Below are positions 1 to 11,997 of a DNA stretch of 64,000 nucleotides, piece by piece (within the stretch, counting starts at the first letter, position 1; each line of letters opens with the position of its first letter). The position numbers and the translations under genes were made by a program. The notes under the pieces are model-generated. The model did no database searches and had not been told where the DNA came from. It was given only the letters and a program-made list of their open reading frames with translations. This DNA comes from Branchiostoma floridae (lineage: Eukaryota; Chordata; Leptocardii; Amphioxiformes; Branchiostomatidae): the NCBI RefSeq assembly GCF_000003815.2, contig NC_049987.1, positions 13,548,270-13,612,269 of the forward strand, given 5' to 3'.

Positions 1-383
1 CCAAGTTGAGCTCTATTCATTGTTGGACATGACCCAAACCAGGTCAATATGACTGTGTGTGTTTCAGATCAAATGTGCGCTCTGCCTGGTCCGTAAACCC
101 TTCCTATATTAACCGGTCTGTGGGTCCATATTCCGTGATGATCCAATAGCTGCAGTATAGAATAGTCAGCATTTTATCCGCGAGAATTCTTCACGACACC
201 CAGGGGTGTTAATGTCCACAAGCCGCAATAGAGAGAAATCTCAATCTAAAACTTTAAGCCGGGGTCTCTGACCGTGACGGTTGGTCTGTGAGTGGATTTG
301 GATAGATTGATCAGGTTACGTGAACGCCGCTCTTACTTAATACTTCTTAAAGGTGAAGAGGCATCTTGGGGCTGGAGGTACGA

Positions 384-480
384 TAACGTAGCGCCTGATG
401 TGAATTTAAGCAGCTATCTGACTTTACGTACAAGTACAGGTGACGTCTTGAGAAAGTGTGTAAAACCACGTTAATCTTTA
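384..480 (+). repeat. Diverged duplicate, copy 1 (partner near 2124-2220)
   Basis: The stretch around 398-475 (core TGATGTGAATTTAAG, CTATCTGACTT, GTGTGTAAAACCAC) reappears near 2142-2217 with substitutions (TGATGTGAATTTGAAGAACT, AACTGTGTAAAACCACTTTA). A 60-codon frame across copy 1 (292-474) is broken in copy 2, so I treat this as a repeat rather than as a gene. The two copies flank the glycine-rich exon. Confidence 0.45.
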
Positions 481-845
481 TAGATTGTTAATGTTGGTAA
501 CATTTCAATGGATAATACAACATGCAATAGTGAAGAAAGAGGATAATTCTCTTTCAAGCATTGATGATAGATACATTGGTAACAGTAGCATTTTATATTC
601 AGATACAATTCATTCCCTACAACTGGATAAACGCAGATTTCGCCACCTCCGTTTTTATCTAGTTGTTGAGATTGAATTGTCTTTGTGTACTGTATACCTG
701 GATATTGTAAGCCTTCATTTTGACATCACTGAAGCCGGGCGTTAAACATTGTAAAGTACCAAGTCACTTTAAAGAAAACTCTTCTTCTTGAGATGGTGAC
801 TGTAAGTACGAATTGTTCATTTCTGCTCCTGTCTAGTGATGACAA

Positions 846-945
846 NNNNNNNNNNNNNNNNNNNNNNNNNNNNNNNNNNNNNNNNNNNNNNNNNNNNNNN
901 NNNNNNNNNNNNNNNNNNNNNNNNNNNNNNNNNNNNNNNNNNNNN
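846..945. other. assembly gap (100 N)
   Basis: Run of 100 N. It cuts the 3' end of the glycine-rich exon on the minus strand, so that exon's donor site cannot be placed. Confidence 0.99.
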
Positions 946-1570
946 CCATCCTTGCCGCTCGTGTCAGTACCGGAGTTAAACGAACCGCCGCCTCCTCCTC
1001 CTCCATTACTGACCCTATACTCTCCTCTGCCTCCGCCCGAGTACCCTCCTCCCCCACCTCCTCCACCAAAGCTCCCATAACCCCCTCCACCTCCACCAAA
1101 CCCACCATCAGCATTATCTCCTGATATAACGAGTCGACCATCAACACCAAAGACGCATGACCAACGCCCTCCCACTCCACCATTCACAAACGCCTTCCCA
1201 CCCTCCCCACCACTCTGACAACTGTCGCCTCCATATCGTCTAGAACTCCCTCCATCTGTCAGCAGCCCTCCCCCTCCCCCACCCATTGCGTTACCCTTCC
1301 ATTCTGTCGCCCCCTGTCCGTTAGATCCTCCACTGCAGCCGGCTTCTCCAGGACTTTTGTTGCCAGTAGTGGATACAGTTCCGTCACACAGGGAGTTGTG
1401 AGTTGTTAGCCCCAGTCCTCCCCCTCCCCCTCCCCCTGCGATGATGAGCGGCTTGTTGTCTCTCCTGGTGACAAACGTACCGCCCCCTCCTCCTGCGCCC
1501 CAGCCCCCTAAACCCCAGTCTCCCCTGTCCTTTACACCTTCTTGTCCGACCAGGATCTTCAGAGTTTCAC
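946..1570 (-). CDS. Glycine-rich (ALK/LTK-type) domain exon, partial gene
   Basis: On the minus strand an acceptor (TTCCTTACCAG) at 1571-1572 opens an exon in phase 1 that stays open until the N gap at 945. The peptide starts GETLKILVGQEG and continues as poly-glycine runs of six to nine residues spaced by short segments with Cys, Tyr and Trp (GGGGGGYGSFGGGGGGGGYSGG split by Y/S/F; PLIIAGGGGGGG; GGDSCQSGGEGGKAF). Glycine runs alternating with W/C/Y, plus the LxIxVGQ(x)G entry motif, are typical of the glycine-rich region (Pfam Gly_rich family) in the extracellular part of ALK and LTK and in many invertebrate secreted proteins. No kinase, membrane segment or signal peptide is visible, so whether this is a receptor or a stand-alone secreted protein is open. 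The plus-strand proline-rich frame is its shadow. Confidence 0.6.
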
Positions 1571-1688
1571 CTGGTAAGGAACATAAATGTATGATCATCA
1601 AATTATGCTCATCAGAGAAACGTACCTGTTTAACTAATGATGATTCTTTATTTCATAACTGATTTAATTTTCCACGATATAGAAATAC

Positions 1689-1788
1689 NNNNNNNNNNNN
1701 NNNNNNNNNNNNNNNNNNNNNNNNNNNNNNNNNNNNNNNNNNNNNNNNNNNNNNNNNNNNNNNNNNNNNNNNNNNNNNNNNNNNNNNN
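1689..1788. other. assembly gap (100 N)
   Basis: Run of 100 N immediately upstream (in minus-strand sense) of the glycine-rich exon. Confidence 0.99.
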
Positions 1789-2123
1789 ATTCCCAAATAT
1801 TGGGACGGCAAAATAGCGCAACGTTGGCAAAGGCGTTTGACGTTGTTCGACTTTTGTTTCAGAAAATGGTACTTTTCTACAGCAAGAATGACAAGATCTA
1901 AGAAGACATTTCACATACAAAACGATGAGATGCCATTTAACAAATCATGCAGTTCCGTCGCAATTATCAATACAAATGTTGAAGGGAGGTCACGTCCAAA
2001 TCTCAAGCTGATTTAGTGAGATAACAAGATTTTAAACAAATGCAACGGTGTTCTTGTCTGCCTTTCTACCAAAAGATCCAATTTTCCGTTCGAAAATGGC
2101 AATGTGTGTAGATTGATGGGCCG

Positions 2124-2220
2124 AATTACTGTTTGGGAGTCGTGATGTGAATTTGAAGAACTATCTGACCTCAAGTACAACACAGATGACGTCTTTAAAA
2201 ACTGTGTAAAACCACTTTAT
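2124..2220 (+). repeat. Diverged duplicate, copy 2
   Basis: Partner of the copy near 384-480: same order of short matching blocks, same orientation, about 1.74 kb downstream. No intact frame. Confidence 0.45.
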
Positions 2221-3821
2221 TGTCTGGCATGGAAATCGTACACGTGTTAATTTGCCATATGAGAGAAAATGGTAATTCCACACGCAAGCATTACCATGGC
2301 AGATGAATTCGTAGCAATAACATATCAATTACTAATATGCAATACATCTCGTATACGAACTTTTTATTGGGTTGTTCTTATTGTAATTATATGATATAAA
2401 TGATTCAGTAATAGTAAAGCAAATAAAGAAAACAAACATGCCCATTACTTAGGACCATTGTTTTTACCATACTAAGGAAGACATCTGTCTTTGAATGTCA
2501 GTCTATACGACAACAGTTAACTTAGAATAGTCTTCAGAATCTTTAAAGACTATTTGTCAGTATGTTTGATAAACTTGATAGGAAATTATTATGATATAAG
2601 ATGCAAATCCTGCTTGAAGGTAACGTCATTTTACAGAAAAACGCCAAATTAGCACCAAGGACAGGTCTGTTTTCTTGCCAGTCAATAGATAACAACGACT
2701 ACCAGATGTGAAGGGTTCAGCCTTTTACACTTAATCAAAATAAGACTATACAAATGTAGATCATTAAGAACTCAGTGAAATAAAATGGGATGAATGACGA
2801 GGACATAAACTTAAGCAGAAAGACCCATTTAATTCGAAAAGAACGAAACGAACAAAACATATAACAGCCCTTGAAAAACACTTGGTGAAACTATTTGCAA
2901 TTGTTCTCATGAACCAGTTTGAACTGGAGAACTTCGCATTCAATTTGATAACAATCGTACAAACTTCATCATCATCACCATCAGTCGGCTGCGGATCAGT
3001 CGATCACAACAAGTATAAAAAGGTAGCTAAAGCTATGAATCAGCATTTGAGACATTTACTTTAGTGTTATGTAAAGATGTTGGCCAAACCTGATACACAA
3101 AGACAGTTATTGTCAACTCTGATATATAATTTCCTTATTTCAAATCTTAAAGTAATTCACGATAAGAATTGTGATATCCTCAGGTCCCTTAACCTACCTA
3201 CAGGTCACTTTTTTTTGTAATAAAAGAAATTATTCTACGCGAAATGTTCACCACGTGTTCTAGACTCAACTGCAGTGATAAAATGTAGTTTCAAACGTCT
3301 TCTTGAGTTGAGTGACCGAAAGTATTGCTTGTTGACTTCTACACCTGCCTATAGATGTCAATAGATCATCTATGTAGTGATATAGTTAGATTAGTTGATA
3401 GATATAAAGATGATTAAATTTGTCTGTGTAATATAAATGTGCCTTTTATTGTTAAGTTACATTCAGTTTTTATTTCACATATTTATCTATTACCAGGTAT
3501 ATTTTATAGGTGTTTGTTCGCTCCTTTGTTTAAAACAAAACATCGGTAAGGTAAACCCAATATCATGGTGGGTCAAGACTAAAATTGTATAAATCAAAAT
3601 ATATTAGTAATTTTTAATAAAGGCAATAGTTATATTGTATGAAATAACATACTTAAAATGATAATACCAAACCATGATAACAATAACGTCTGGAGCGCAT
3701 GAATTAAGTTCTTGACAAACCCTACACGTCATTGGGAAAGACAACAGCAATTTCCTCACTTCAATCAGGTAAAAATGAGTCATTAGTTTCTCTATAGCCC
3801 TAGGATGAGACGTTAAGTCTA
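2221..3821. other. A/T-rich intergenic stretch, no gene seen
   Basis: Only short, low-complexity frames in either strand; no splice-bounded coding segment, no structured RNA and no obvious repeat recognised. Confidence 0.6.
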
Positions 3822-6800
3822 CTATATCTTCATGGCGTTGAGCTGGTCCACGATGTCCTGTAGTCCCGCCTCAGTCAGAGCCCGCAGAAGCTTCTGTATG
3901 GTCGCGGCGTCGCCTCTCCGCCTCCGCCACGCCTCCAACATGTCCATGCAGCAGTCCTTGGCGTCGCGGTTGGTTGGTTTGTACTGAATCGCATCGATGT
4001 CGGGTCTTCTGAAGCCCAGGAAGAAGGCCAAGTCTTTCCAATATACGCTTACCTTTTCTTTGATGAAGTGGAAGTGTAGTTGGACATCTGCTGTAGTAGA
4101 AAAGGCAAGAAAAGGCAAATGTATATTTATGAATGAGCTTTTACATCGTACTGGTTTATACGGGGCTTATCATGCTACAATGATTCCGTGGTTAAAAATG
4201 CAACAAATGAAAAAAAAAGGGGGGAATATTGAAGACGTAACATCAACTCTCATAATTTCATCGGGTGCCAAAATACCTCCATATAATATATATTAAAAAT
4301 TGTTGTAGAGGCTTTCTGAAGATAATCTTGAATGTCTTAAGTGCATATACCTCAAGGTTACTGATGCTGTATTGGTAACGTTACATTGTTTTAAAAATCA
4401 CTTTGATTAAATTCATTTGTTTTCTCGTGTTGCGGTATAATGGCATTGGCACCCGGTGGAATTATTCAAATTGTAACATTCGGGATAACGTACCTTCACT
4501 AGTGATCTGTCCAGCTGCAGCTCCTCCGTCTAGAATAAACAAAGTATGATCCTTGGAGTCAAGCCATATCAATAATCACAGGATAAAGTCGTGCCCAAAA
4601 CCACACGTTCTTCATGAAACACGTCTGCAATAAACTAAATCGGTCATGTAACTTTTTGCAGAAGTGGCATAACAGATCTTACGTCGTCAAATGTGAAAAT
4701 ATGCTGAGGACCATAATGTAATTGTACTACTGACACGTTGTGAAGTTAAGTTAGAGGTGACCTTACATAAACGCCTTTTGCAGCTACAGACGACGTTGGT
4801 GTCCTCCCCCTGCGGATACAGCTGAAGATTCAGCTGCAGTCGCTCACTGTCCGGATGTCTCTGGACAGTCATGTGGAATGATGGGTAGATCCTGTTGCAG
4901 TCGAGGGTGTCTTCATACTCCAGTCCGCCAGGGGGCTAAAACAGTGCTTTTATTAAACACGTCTGACCAATGACTGCTACTGACAATACAAGCACATCAA
5001 TTATTTGTCTCGAAAGGTTGTTGGAATATGTACTGATGAACAACTATTTGAATTTTCCTACATTAACTGACTACTAATGAAAATGTACCCTCTTATTAAG
5101 AAACACCTTGAGGCAGAAAGTGGGAATTGTTTACCGTTTGTTCATCGTTTCCAAAAGTTAATGAACTCAGATTTACCTGCTTATTTGTCTTGCATTTTGT
5201 CTTCTTCGAATAAAATGCAATAATCTTTATTACGATAATCATCCATTCAAAACTCACCCCTGGGTCAGCAAGATCCAGGGTTCCGCCCTCCACTGTCGCC
5301 TGTAGACAGTAGATCTGGTGAGGCCGGAGTCCCTGGCAGGTGATGGAGTCCCACCAGTAGAACTTTGGATCAAGCTGGGACATGTATTCCTGCAATGCCT
5401 AAAAAACACATAAAGTACAACCTGTAAGAACATGGATCTGGTGTGCTGGTAGTATTGACTGCCGTGCAATTTTCATTTTCTGAATTAGAAAATCCTGAGC
5501 ACAAAACTAAAATGACAACGACACACCTTGACAATATCCATAGTGTTTGAGACGATGTGAGCCTTTACATCCACAGCGTCCTGAGTCATAGACGCTTTGA
5601 AGAGAGTGAGGAGTCCCCTCCTGTTGGCGGAGAGAGCTCGGAGTTTCTGCAGTACAGAGGCCCACAGACTTCCCTTCATATGCCTGGTGATGACGTGGGT
5701 GGGCGTGATGTCTGCAGGATGAAGTGTTATGTTCCCCGCCACAACTTGGGCAGCCTTGACATCATCCGTAGTAAGAGCTGGGGGAATACAAAGTAATGGT
5801 GGTGATGAGTTGATGAGAAGGAAATTAGCCGCAACCTTCAAATGTAACTCGCACTAAGAAATGAACGTGTGCAAAACACTTGTCCTCACCGCTGCCATCC
5901 TCCTGTGTCAGGTCCAGGATGTGCGGTAGGAGGAGCTCCACGGGTACGCCGTCGTCATGGTTACATTGGATGTGGATGAGCGGACCAATCAGCTCCCAGT
6001 CCTCGTTCTCCGGCCAGTAGTCAGACGGGTTCACTGTCCTGTAGGTCAGCTGGACAGGACAGGGGGTAACGACCCCCAGGTCGGTTTGTTTGCACACGTA
6101 CTTCCCTCGGCCAGGCAGTTGTACAGACCTAACAACCAACAGAGTCAGCCGTCAATATAACCAAATGTACCCACAAAAATGTCCACAGAATCCTTTTTCT
6201 ACACATGCACTTAAAAACATAACCTTATTGACAAAGGTAATAAATGCAAGATTACTTTCAACATAATCAAAACTGAATGCAGTTGACACTTGTAATTTGA
6301 ATCGACATCAATACAAACCTTGTTTAAAAAAATGTCCACGGAATCCTTTCGGTGTGGCAATGTTCTAATACGTTTGTTATATAAAATGTATTGCTATAAT
6401 TATAAAATGAATTCATAAAAAAACATTCTGCAAAACATTAACGAAACATTGTGTTTACTAAAAGAACCTAGCTAAACAATTTCTTGGAATTTTCAACTTT
6501 TGCCAGAACCAAGTGTACTGTACTTTAAATCAAACTTCTTACAGCACACAGTAAAAAAGTAACTCACCATGTCGTAACCCCCTGGTCATCCACAGAAGCC
6601 TCAGGTTCCACCTCCACCTCCGGCATCTCCTTTATGAAGTCCTAGTGGCAAGAAAATGGGAAAATTCATGAATAAGACTGTGTCAGAAATTTGCATAGAC
6701 TTTGTACATAAGATACATCCTACCATGTCTCCTAATAGTCCGAAATCTAACCAATGGACGGTTTTCACAATATCTAAGATCAGAACTGTCCATGTGTTCT

Positions 6801-9800
6801 GAGAGTCCTTACCCATACGTTACTTGTGCGCAGACTTCACAATGTAATCAGCCTCGTCCATGTGTTTTAGGACTCATCAACCATACGTACCTTGTACCAT
6901 GTCTATGACAAGCCCTGTCTATGTGTTCTAAGTCTCCTTAACCATACTTACCTTGTAGGCAGTTTTCACAATGTCTAAGAGATCAGCCCTGTCCATGTCT
7001 GTCAAGACTGTCTCCAGCTGCTTGAGGTCGTGCGGAAGTCCGTGGTCCCCTCCGCCCATCCAGACCGTCATTACCTTACAGGTCCGCTGGATGGCGTTGC
7101 TGTACCGTGCCTGTATGCTGTCCAGTCGTGGTTGTGGGATCCGCAGCGCAGCTCCCAGCCGCCGCCAGTCAGAACCAAGTTTGCAGCTTAGCTTTGTCAG
7201 CAGATTGCTTTCTGTACAAGGATAAGGGTTCTTTAAGTTCATTCAATGCTTTAAAATGTTCCTGCTTCTGACTTCACAAAGACCTTTTGGAAGAGGGTAT
7301 TTATATATCGGAACGAAGCAAAGAAGTAGGCCGTTACAGTTCAAGGGGACGATTGCATTTTAGACTAAATGGCGGTGAAATGTAAGGCACACAATACAAC
7401 ACCCTCAGAAGACGAAAAACAACCAAAGATGACCGATAGATTTGCTATTTTGCAATTTGCTGATTTTGTGCACTGGCACACGCACGTAAGAACACACTTG
7501 CCTGCTGATGTAGCTAGCTCTGTCTCCCTCTGGTTTGGTTTGCTCTGTCTGAACTTTTGCAGGGCGTTTTCAGTAAACATCATGGTGGTCCGCTCCAACA
7601 ACTCAGTTGTCTGTTCGTCAGCTGTGGACAGAGTTAGAAGACTGACGATTCAGTCCCAAAAGTAATGGATATAAACTTAATGTGAACACCATTCATGCTG
7701 TAGATCTAAATTCAGATGGAAAGACAGCTGTAAATGCGTTTTAGAATTTGGAAATTTAACAATCTAGTCAGCTGTAGACAACAACAACATTGTGCAAGCC
7801 ATAAGTACCATCAACATAGCAACAAAACAGAAAGACAGGATCTGTACCTGTTTCGTACCCCTTGATTCCATTTGTCGCACAAACATTTAGCAGTTTTTGC
7901 ACAAACTGAACAAGACCGAGAAAGTCATCGAAAATTCCGGGGAGTAAATTCCTGTTTTGTTTGAAAACACCTGAGCTTTCTCATAATGTAACATCCATTG
8001 GCATAATACCGGCCGGTTTACTGCAATTTCTCAAGCAATGCTAATTTGGCAAATGATCAACGCATCATTTTCTCCAGTTACATGTTGCTGTTACAGCTTA
8101 CCTTTGCCACTTCTTCTGTGTATATTATTTTGTCTCTCTTGTCCTGCTACAACCGCTATGACGTAAAACTTTACTGCTGGCGTAGCATTAAAAATGGCGG
8201 GAAAATGGCGGCGTACGTTCAATTTGACCCATTCAGCCGTAGATACGGGCGATAATGCAACGGTTCTTCACACTTTTACACGAGTTGTAGGTCACCAAAA
8301 GAAATTCAAGATTGCTGTTGAATCATGCTCGTCTTGTGCCGTGAGCACATGTGATTATTATCTACAAATCTGGCGATGAACGTGACATCTCCAGGTTTGT
8401 CCCACGACGAGCTCGCCTGCCCCGAAAATGAACTGAAAACTTTTGGCCTTGTTGTCTTCGAATGCATTGTTATCGATGCTTTGTAAATGATGTATTGGAC
8501 ACCTAGATGTCTGAAGTGTGCATACCTCAGAAATAACTATTGTTGCATGTGTAGATCTCTTTAAATTCCATTATTTTTTATCGGCCGGTATAAGTCTTAC
8601 GGCCGGTATTATGCCAATGCATGTTAATCTATCAACTCAGATGAACTTCCAAGCTTTTATAAAATCTATTTATCCAGTCATATATTTGGCACAACCCAAC
8701 GTCTAAATATCAACAAAAGGTGTTTCAGATAATCTTGAGAAAGCCTCTATAACACTTTCCTTTATGTGCCGGTATTGTGAAATTATAAGAGTTTAAGTTA
8801 CTTGAAAATCAAAGTCGTAGAACTACCTACGACTAATGTGACGCCCTTTTGCGATAATAACCACAAAACGTACCGACAATGTCACCAAAGATGATTTCCC
8901 GGTCTTTTCGGTCTGTCCTGTAATCAAACCTGACGTAACTGATGTCGTCAGGAATGTCCGGGGTTGGACCTTTCAGCAGAGACTCGAGCCGGGCCGTGAC
9001 GTCAGAGTACACGTTCATGACGTCAAAGTCACTGCCATGCTCCACGACTTTCTGAGAGAAGTCCACTGTGCTGGACAGACAGCCTAAGGTACTCTCAACA
9101 CTGTCTGCTGTAGCAGAGAGCTGCTTGGAACGGGCTGCTGTGACGGCCGCTAACTTTTCTTTCAGTTCAGTCTGCTTGCGTCTGACCAGGCCACTGTAAT
9201 ACTTGATCTCTTCCTTCGCAGCTGCATCGATGTCGTCTGCAGCTTTCTTACTCCTGGTGTTCAGTTCTACCTGCTTCTCATTTATGACCCCTGCGACATC
9301 CCGGTATTCCTCAATTTTCGGCCCGGCAGTTGCGAGTTTGTATTTGATCTTTGCCCTGACGTCCCTTACAACGTCTGTCAGCAAGACGTACTTGTGGTCT
9401 TTGTGCTGCAGTACCGTGCAGTCTCGGCAGATGGGGTGCTGGCACGTCTCACAGTAGAACTTGAGCTTCTCGTATTTGTGTTTTGGGCACGTCGGCAGTG
9501 ATGATGACGTTTTGGTGATCAGCAGCTCCTTACGCTCTGCCACACCAGTGACTTCATGATTACGTGTGGTTTTGAGGAGACGATGGACTCGAGTGCAGTT
9601 TTTACACAAAAACTCTGCACACACAACACAGTAGTGGTTAGCCACATGTTCTTCACAGACACCACAAGACACTTTGGCATCCTCCTTGCTAACAAGACTC
9701 TTGTGAGTTTGAACGGTGTCCCTCAAGCTCAGGACGAAGAAGTTGTTTTTGAGCCCGGCGACACCGCCCGCCGGAAGTACAGTTTCGGTCCGACATGTTG

Positions 9801-9963
9801 GACATGGAAACTTCCCTTCACCTTGTTTCCCTACAAACTTCTCCAGACAGCCCTTACAGAAGGTGTGAAGACACGGCAGGATCTTGGGTTCCTTAAATGG
9901 CTCCAGACAGATTGTACACTCCAGAAAGTCGCCCGAAATCTGGCTGTGTATGGCCTCCGCCAT
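3822..9963 (-). CDS. RING - B-box - coiled coil - death - ZU5/UPA (FIIND-like) - death protein, nine exons
   Basis: Minus-strand exons 9963-8874, 7211-6952, 6641-6568, 6128-5890, 5777-5527, 5398-5258, 4935-4767, 4529-4494 and 4090-3822 all have GT-AG borders and compatible phases; they sum to 2529 bases, 842 residues plus stop. Residues 16-57 are a C3HC4 RING (CTICLEPF ... CPTCR); 100-137 and 159-192 are B-box zinc fingers; about 205-300 is charged helical coiled coil. Residues 365-450 form a death domain (SDWRRLGAALRI...). Residues 476-555 fit a ZU5 half (WELIGPLIHIQC, VELLLPHILDL), close to the FIIND of NLRP1/CARD8/PIDD; 600-742 fit UPA. Residues 754-842 are a second death domain (YWKDLAFFLGFRRPDIDAI). 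Inferred role: cytosolic innate-immune or cell-death adaptor with ubiquitin-ligase activity. An alternative ATG lies 7 codons upstream (9984). The join across the 1.66 kb intron between RING and death exons rests on phase only; two separate genes remain possible. Confidence 0.75.
7989..8626. mobile_element. Non-autonomous inverted-repeat transposon, about 638 bp, in an intron
   Basis: The ends are inverted copies: the left end reads TAACATCCATTGGCATAATA and continues into ACCGGCCG; the right end (8600-8626) is its reverse complement with one mismatch over 27 bases, 19 inner bases being perfect (GGCCGGTATTATGCCAATG at 8601-8619). A third GGCCGGTAT lies at 8583-8591. No transposase frame inside. 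It sits in the intron between the coiled-coil exon and the first death-domain exon of the RING gene. Confidence 0.75.
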
Positions 9964-11824
9964 GACCGCACCTGTACGCCACACGTATAAGCGGAACTTT
10001 GTACTGCTATATGTGTAGATACTAGTAGCACGTTATTGATCAGATCTGTTTATTGTACAAAGGTTATGCTTTATTGCGGGTGGCAGTGGATAAAAACAAT
10101 ACGAACTGTTTGCAGACAAATATGCAATCTAACAAGAAAGAATAATGCTCAACAGAGACGGGGAAGGCATAGACTTTCTGATACTTATGACCCCCTCCTG
10201 CAAAAGTGGCGTGTTCCTGACGTCACTGCTGGAGATAGAGAGGGTCATTCTGTGAACAAGGTCGACGGAGTTCGACCGAAAATTTAGGGTAAGTCCCTAT
10301 ATTAATTCAGTGTTGGAAAGAAAGTTTAGCAATTTCTATAATGTATTCTACCAACACAGATGAACTTTCATGCTAAGAAAGAATAACTTTTCTTTTTTTC
10401 CGTGAATACATAAAACTGAGTTTGCTAATCACCACGCCACATAGATGGCCCATCTGGTAATTCAGTAAGTACTCCTACAACATGAAGAAGCTAAAGGACC
10501 ACTTTAAGGGGATCAGTGGACTGAATTGGGAGAAAGTATGAATGAAACTATCTGGATTTTATGATAACTCACTAGGAAGTTATGCTCATAGTTAACTAGC
10601 TTGGTGCGGTTATCAGTTGTGATACAGTACTGCAACTGATTGATAGAGGCCGCTTTTGATCCATGGTACGGCTCTTCTGGTATACTGTCCTAATAGGGAG
10701 AAATTCCAGGTATACATTCAGCTGTCATAACAAAGCCACAGCCACAACAGAAACTGTACTACAAATTGTTATAATCTCACAGCTACCCAGAGACCCACCT
10801 ACAGTATGTGAAACAACCCCAAAATGTGCACACACACACACGATCACACACATACACATCTGTCCAAGTGACACAGCATCAGACACTACTGTACAATGTG
10901 AGATGTTTATTTCCAACTGTTGGTGTACAAGAGTCTCCCACAAAGGTGGAAGTACAGGTTGTTAGAGGTTTACAAAATTGGTCCAAAGGTAACCACGGCT
11001 GCCAGTGTCATCATCATAACAAAAACAAAATGCTGAAAAGCTGCTTTGAGAGCATCCTCAAGAAGTTGTCCTATTTTCCTGGTTACCTGTATGTACATGT
11101 AGCACACATGATGGTACATCTAAGGCCTTCTTAGGGTAGGAATAGAAATTGTACAGGCAAAGTTGCACCTTAAGTCCTTAACCCTTTTCCTGCTGTGAGC
11201 TAAATTTCATGTAAATCTGCCCAGAGTTACAGTCCTGATCAGTTTTGGAAGGGTTAACAAGGCTTAATTCAAAGATGTCAAAAGGGATACTGTAACAGTT
11301 TATCATTATGGAAGTCTACACGCTGCCCTTATAAATAAACTGCCCCTATGAATAAACTATGTTATGTCATTATTAACCCTTTTGCTGCTAAAGGCTCATC
11401 ACAGCACATGTGCATGGGTTACATCAAGCAGGAACATGGTTAACATACCATCTGGTGATTTACAGTGTTTGACAGCATGTCCCTAGTAGTACCAGTATTC
11501 TGTGTGAGCTAACATGCATATTTTCCATACTAAAATATCCTCCACTGTCATTATGAGGAATCAAAGCAACTACATATATTATCTCCTTTTGTAGTTAGAG
11601 GTATAAAATTGTCAGTGGTAATGTACAAATGTACTATGACATGATTACAAGATCTGGTTTACCACATGACTCAACATAGCCTGAATATTTCCAGCTTCTA
11701 GCAGCCCTTCCACTGGTCAGGCCGCTAGCATGGGAATGGTTCCCTCAAGTTAGATGTGTATAGCATATCGACACACATGCTCCTGACAGCAAGAGACTGT
11801 GAAACATAGGCTAGCCATATACAG

Positions 11825-11997
11825 TCAAACCTGTATTAGGGGCCACCTCTACAGAGGGGCCACCTGTCCATAGTGGCCACTTTTTGTCGGTCCCTTTGGT
11901 ATTTTATCTACAAGTTACCACCTCTATACAGAGGCCACCTGTCTATAGTGGCCAAATTTGTCCGGTCCCTTGAGTGGCCGCTATAGACAGGTTTTGA
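11825..11997. mobile_element. Short repeat with internal CCTGTCTATAGTGGCC modules
   Basis: Begins TCAAACCTGTATTAGGGGCC and ends GGCCGCTATAGACAGGTTTTG, an imperfect inverted pair, with two internal copies of a block like CACCTGTCCATAGTGGCCA. A related head (CAGTCAAACCTGCCAAAGAGG) is at 23999-24019, showing that the family is dispersed. No coding capacity. Confidence 0.6.

Noticed and set aside
793-1080. Proline-rich plus-strand frame opposite the glycine-rich exon
   Set aside because: It is the exact complement of the glycine codon runs and crosses an N gap; no independent coding sign.
1789-1920. Open minus-strand frame upstream of the glycine-rich exon
   Set aside because: Cut by an N gap, no recognisable domain, and no phase-matched join to the exon at 1570 could be shown.
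4762-4767. Alternative donor AAG/GTCACC for the UPA exon of the RING/death gene
   Set aside because: It puts the last death-domain exon out of frame; the donor TAT/GTAAGG four bases earlier (exon end 4767) restores phase through the 36-base exon to the stop.
9556-9990. 144-codon plus-strand frame
   Set aside because: Antisense shadow of the RING/B-box exon; cysteine-rich only because the complement is.
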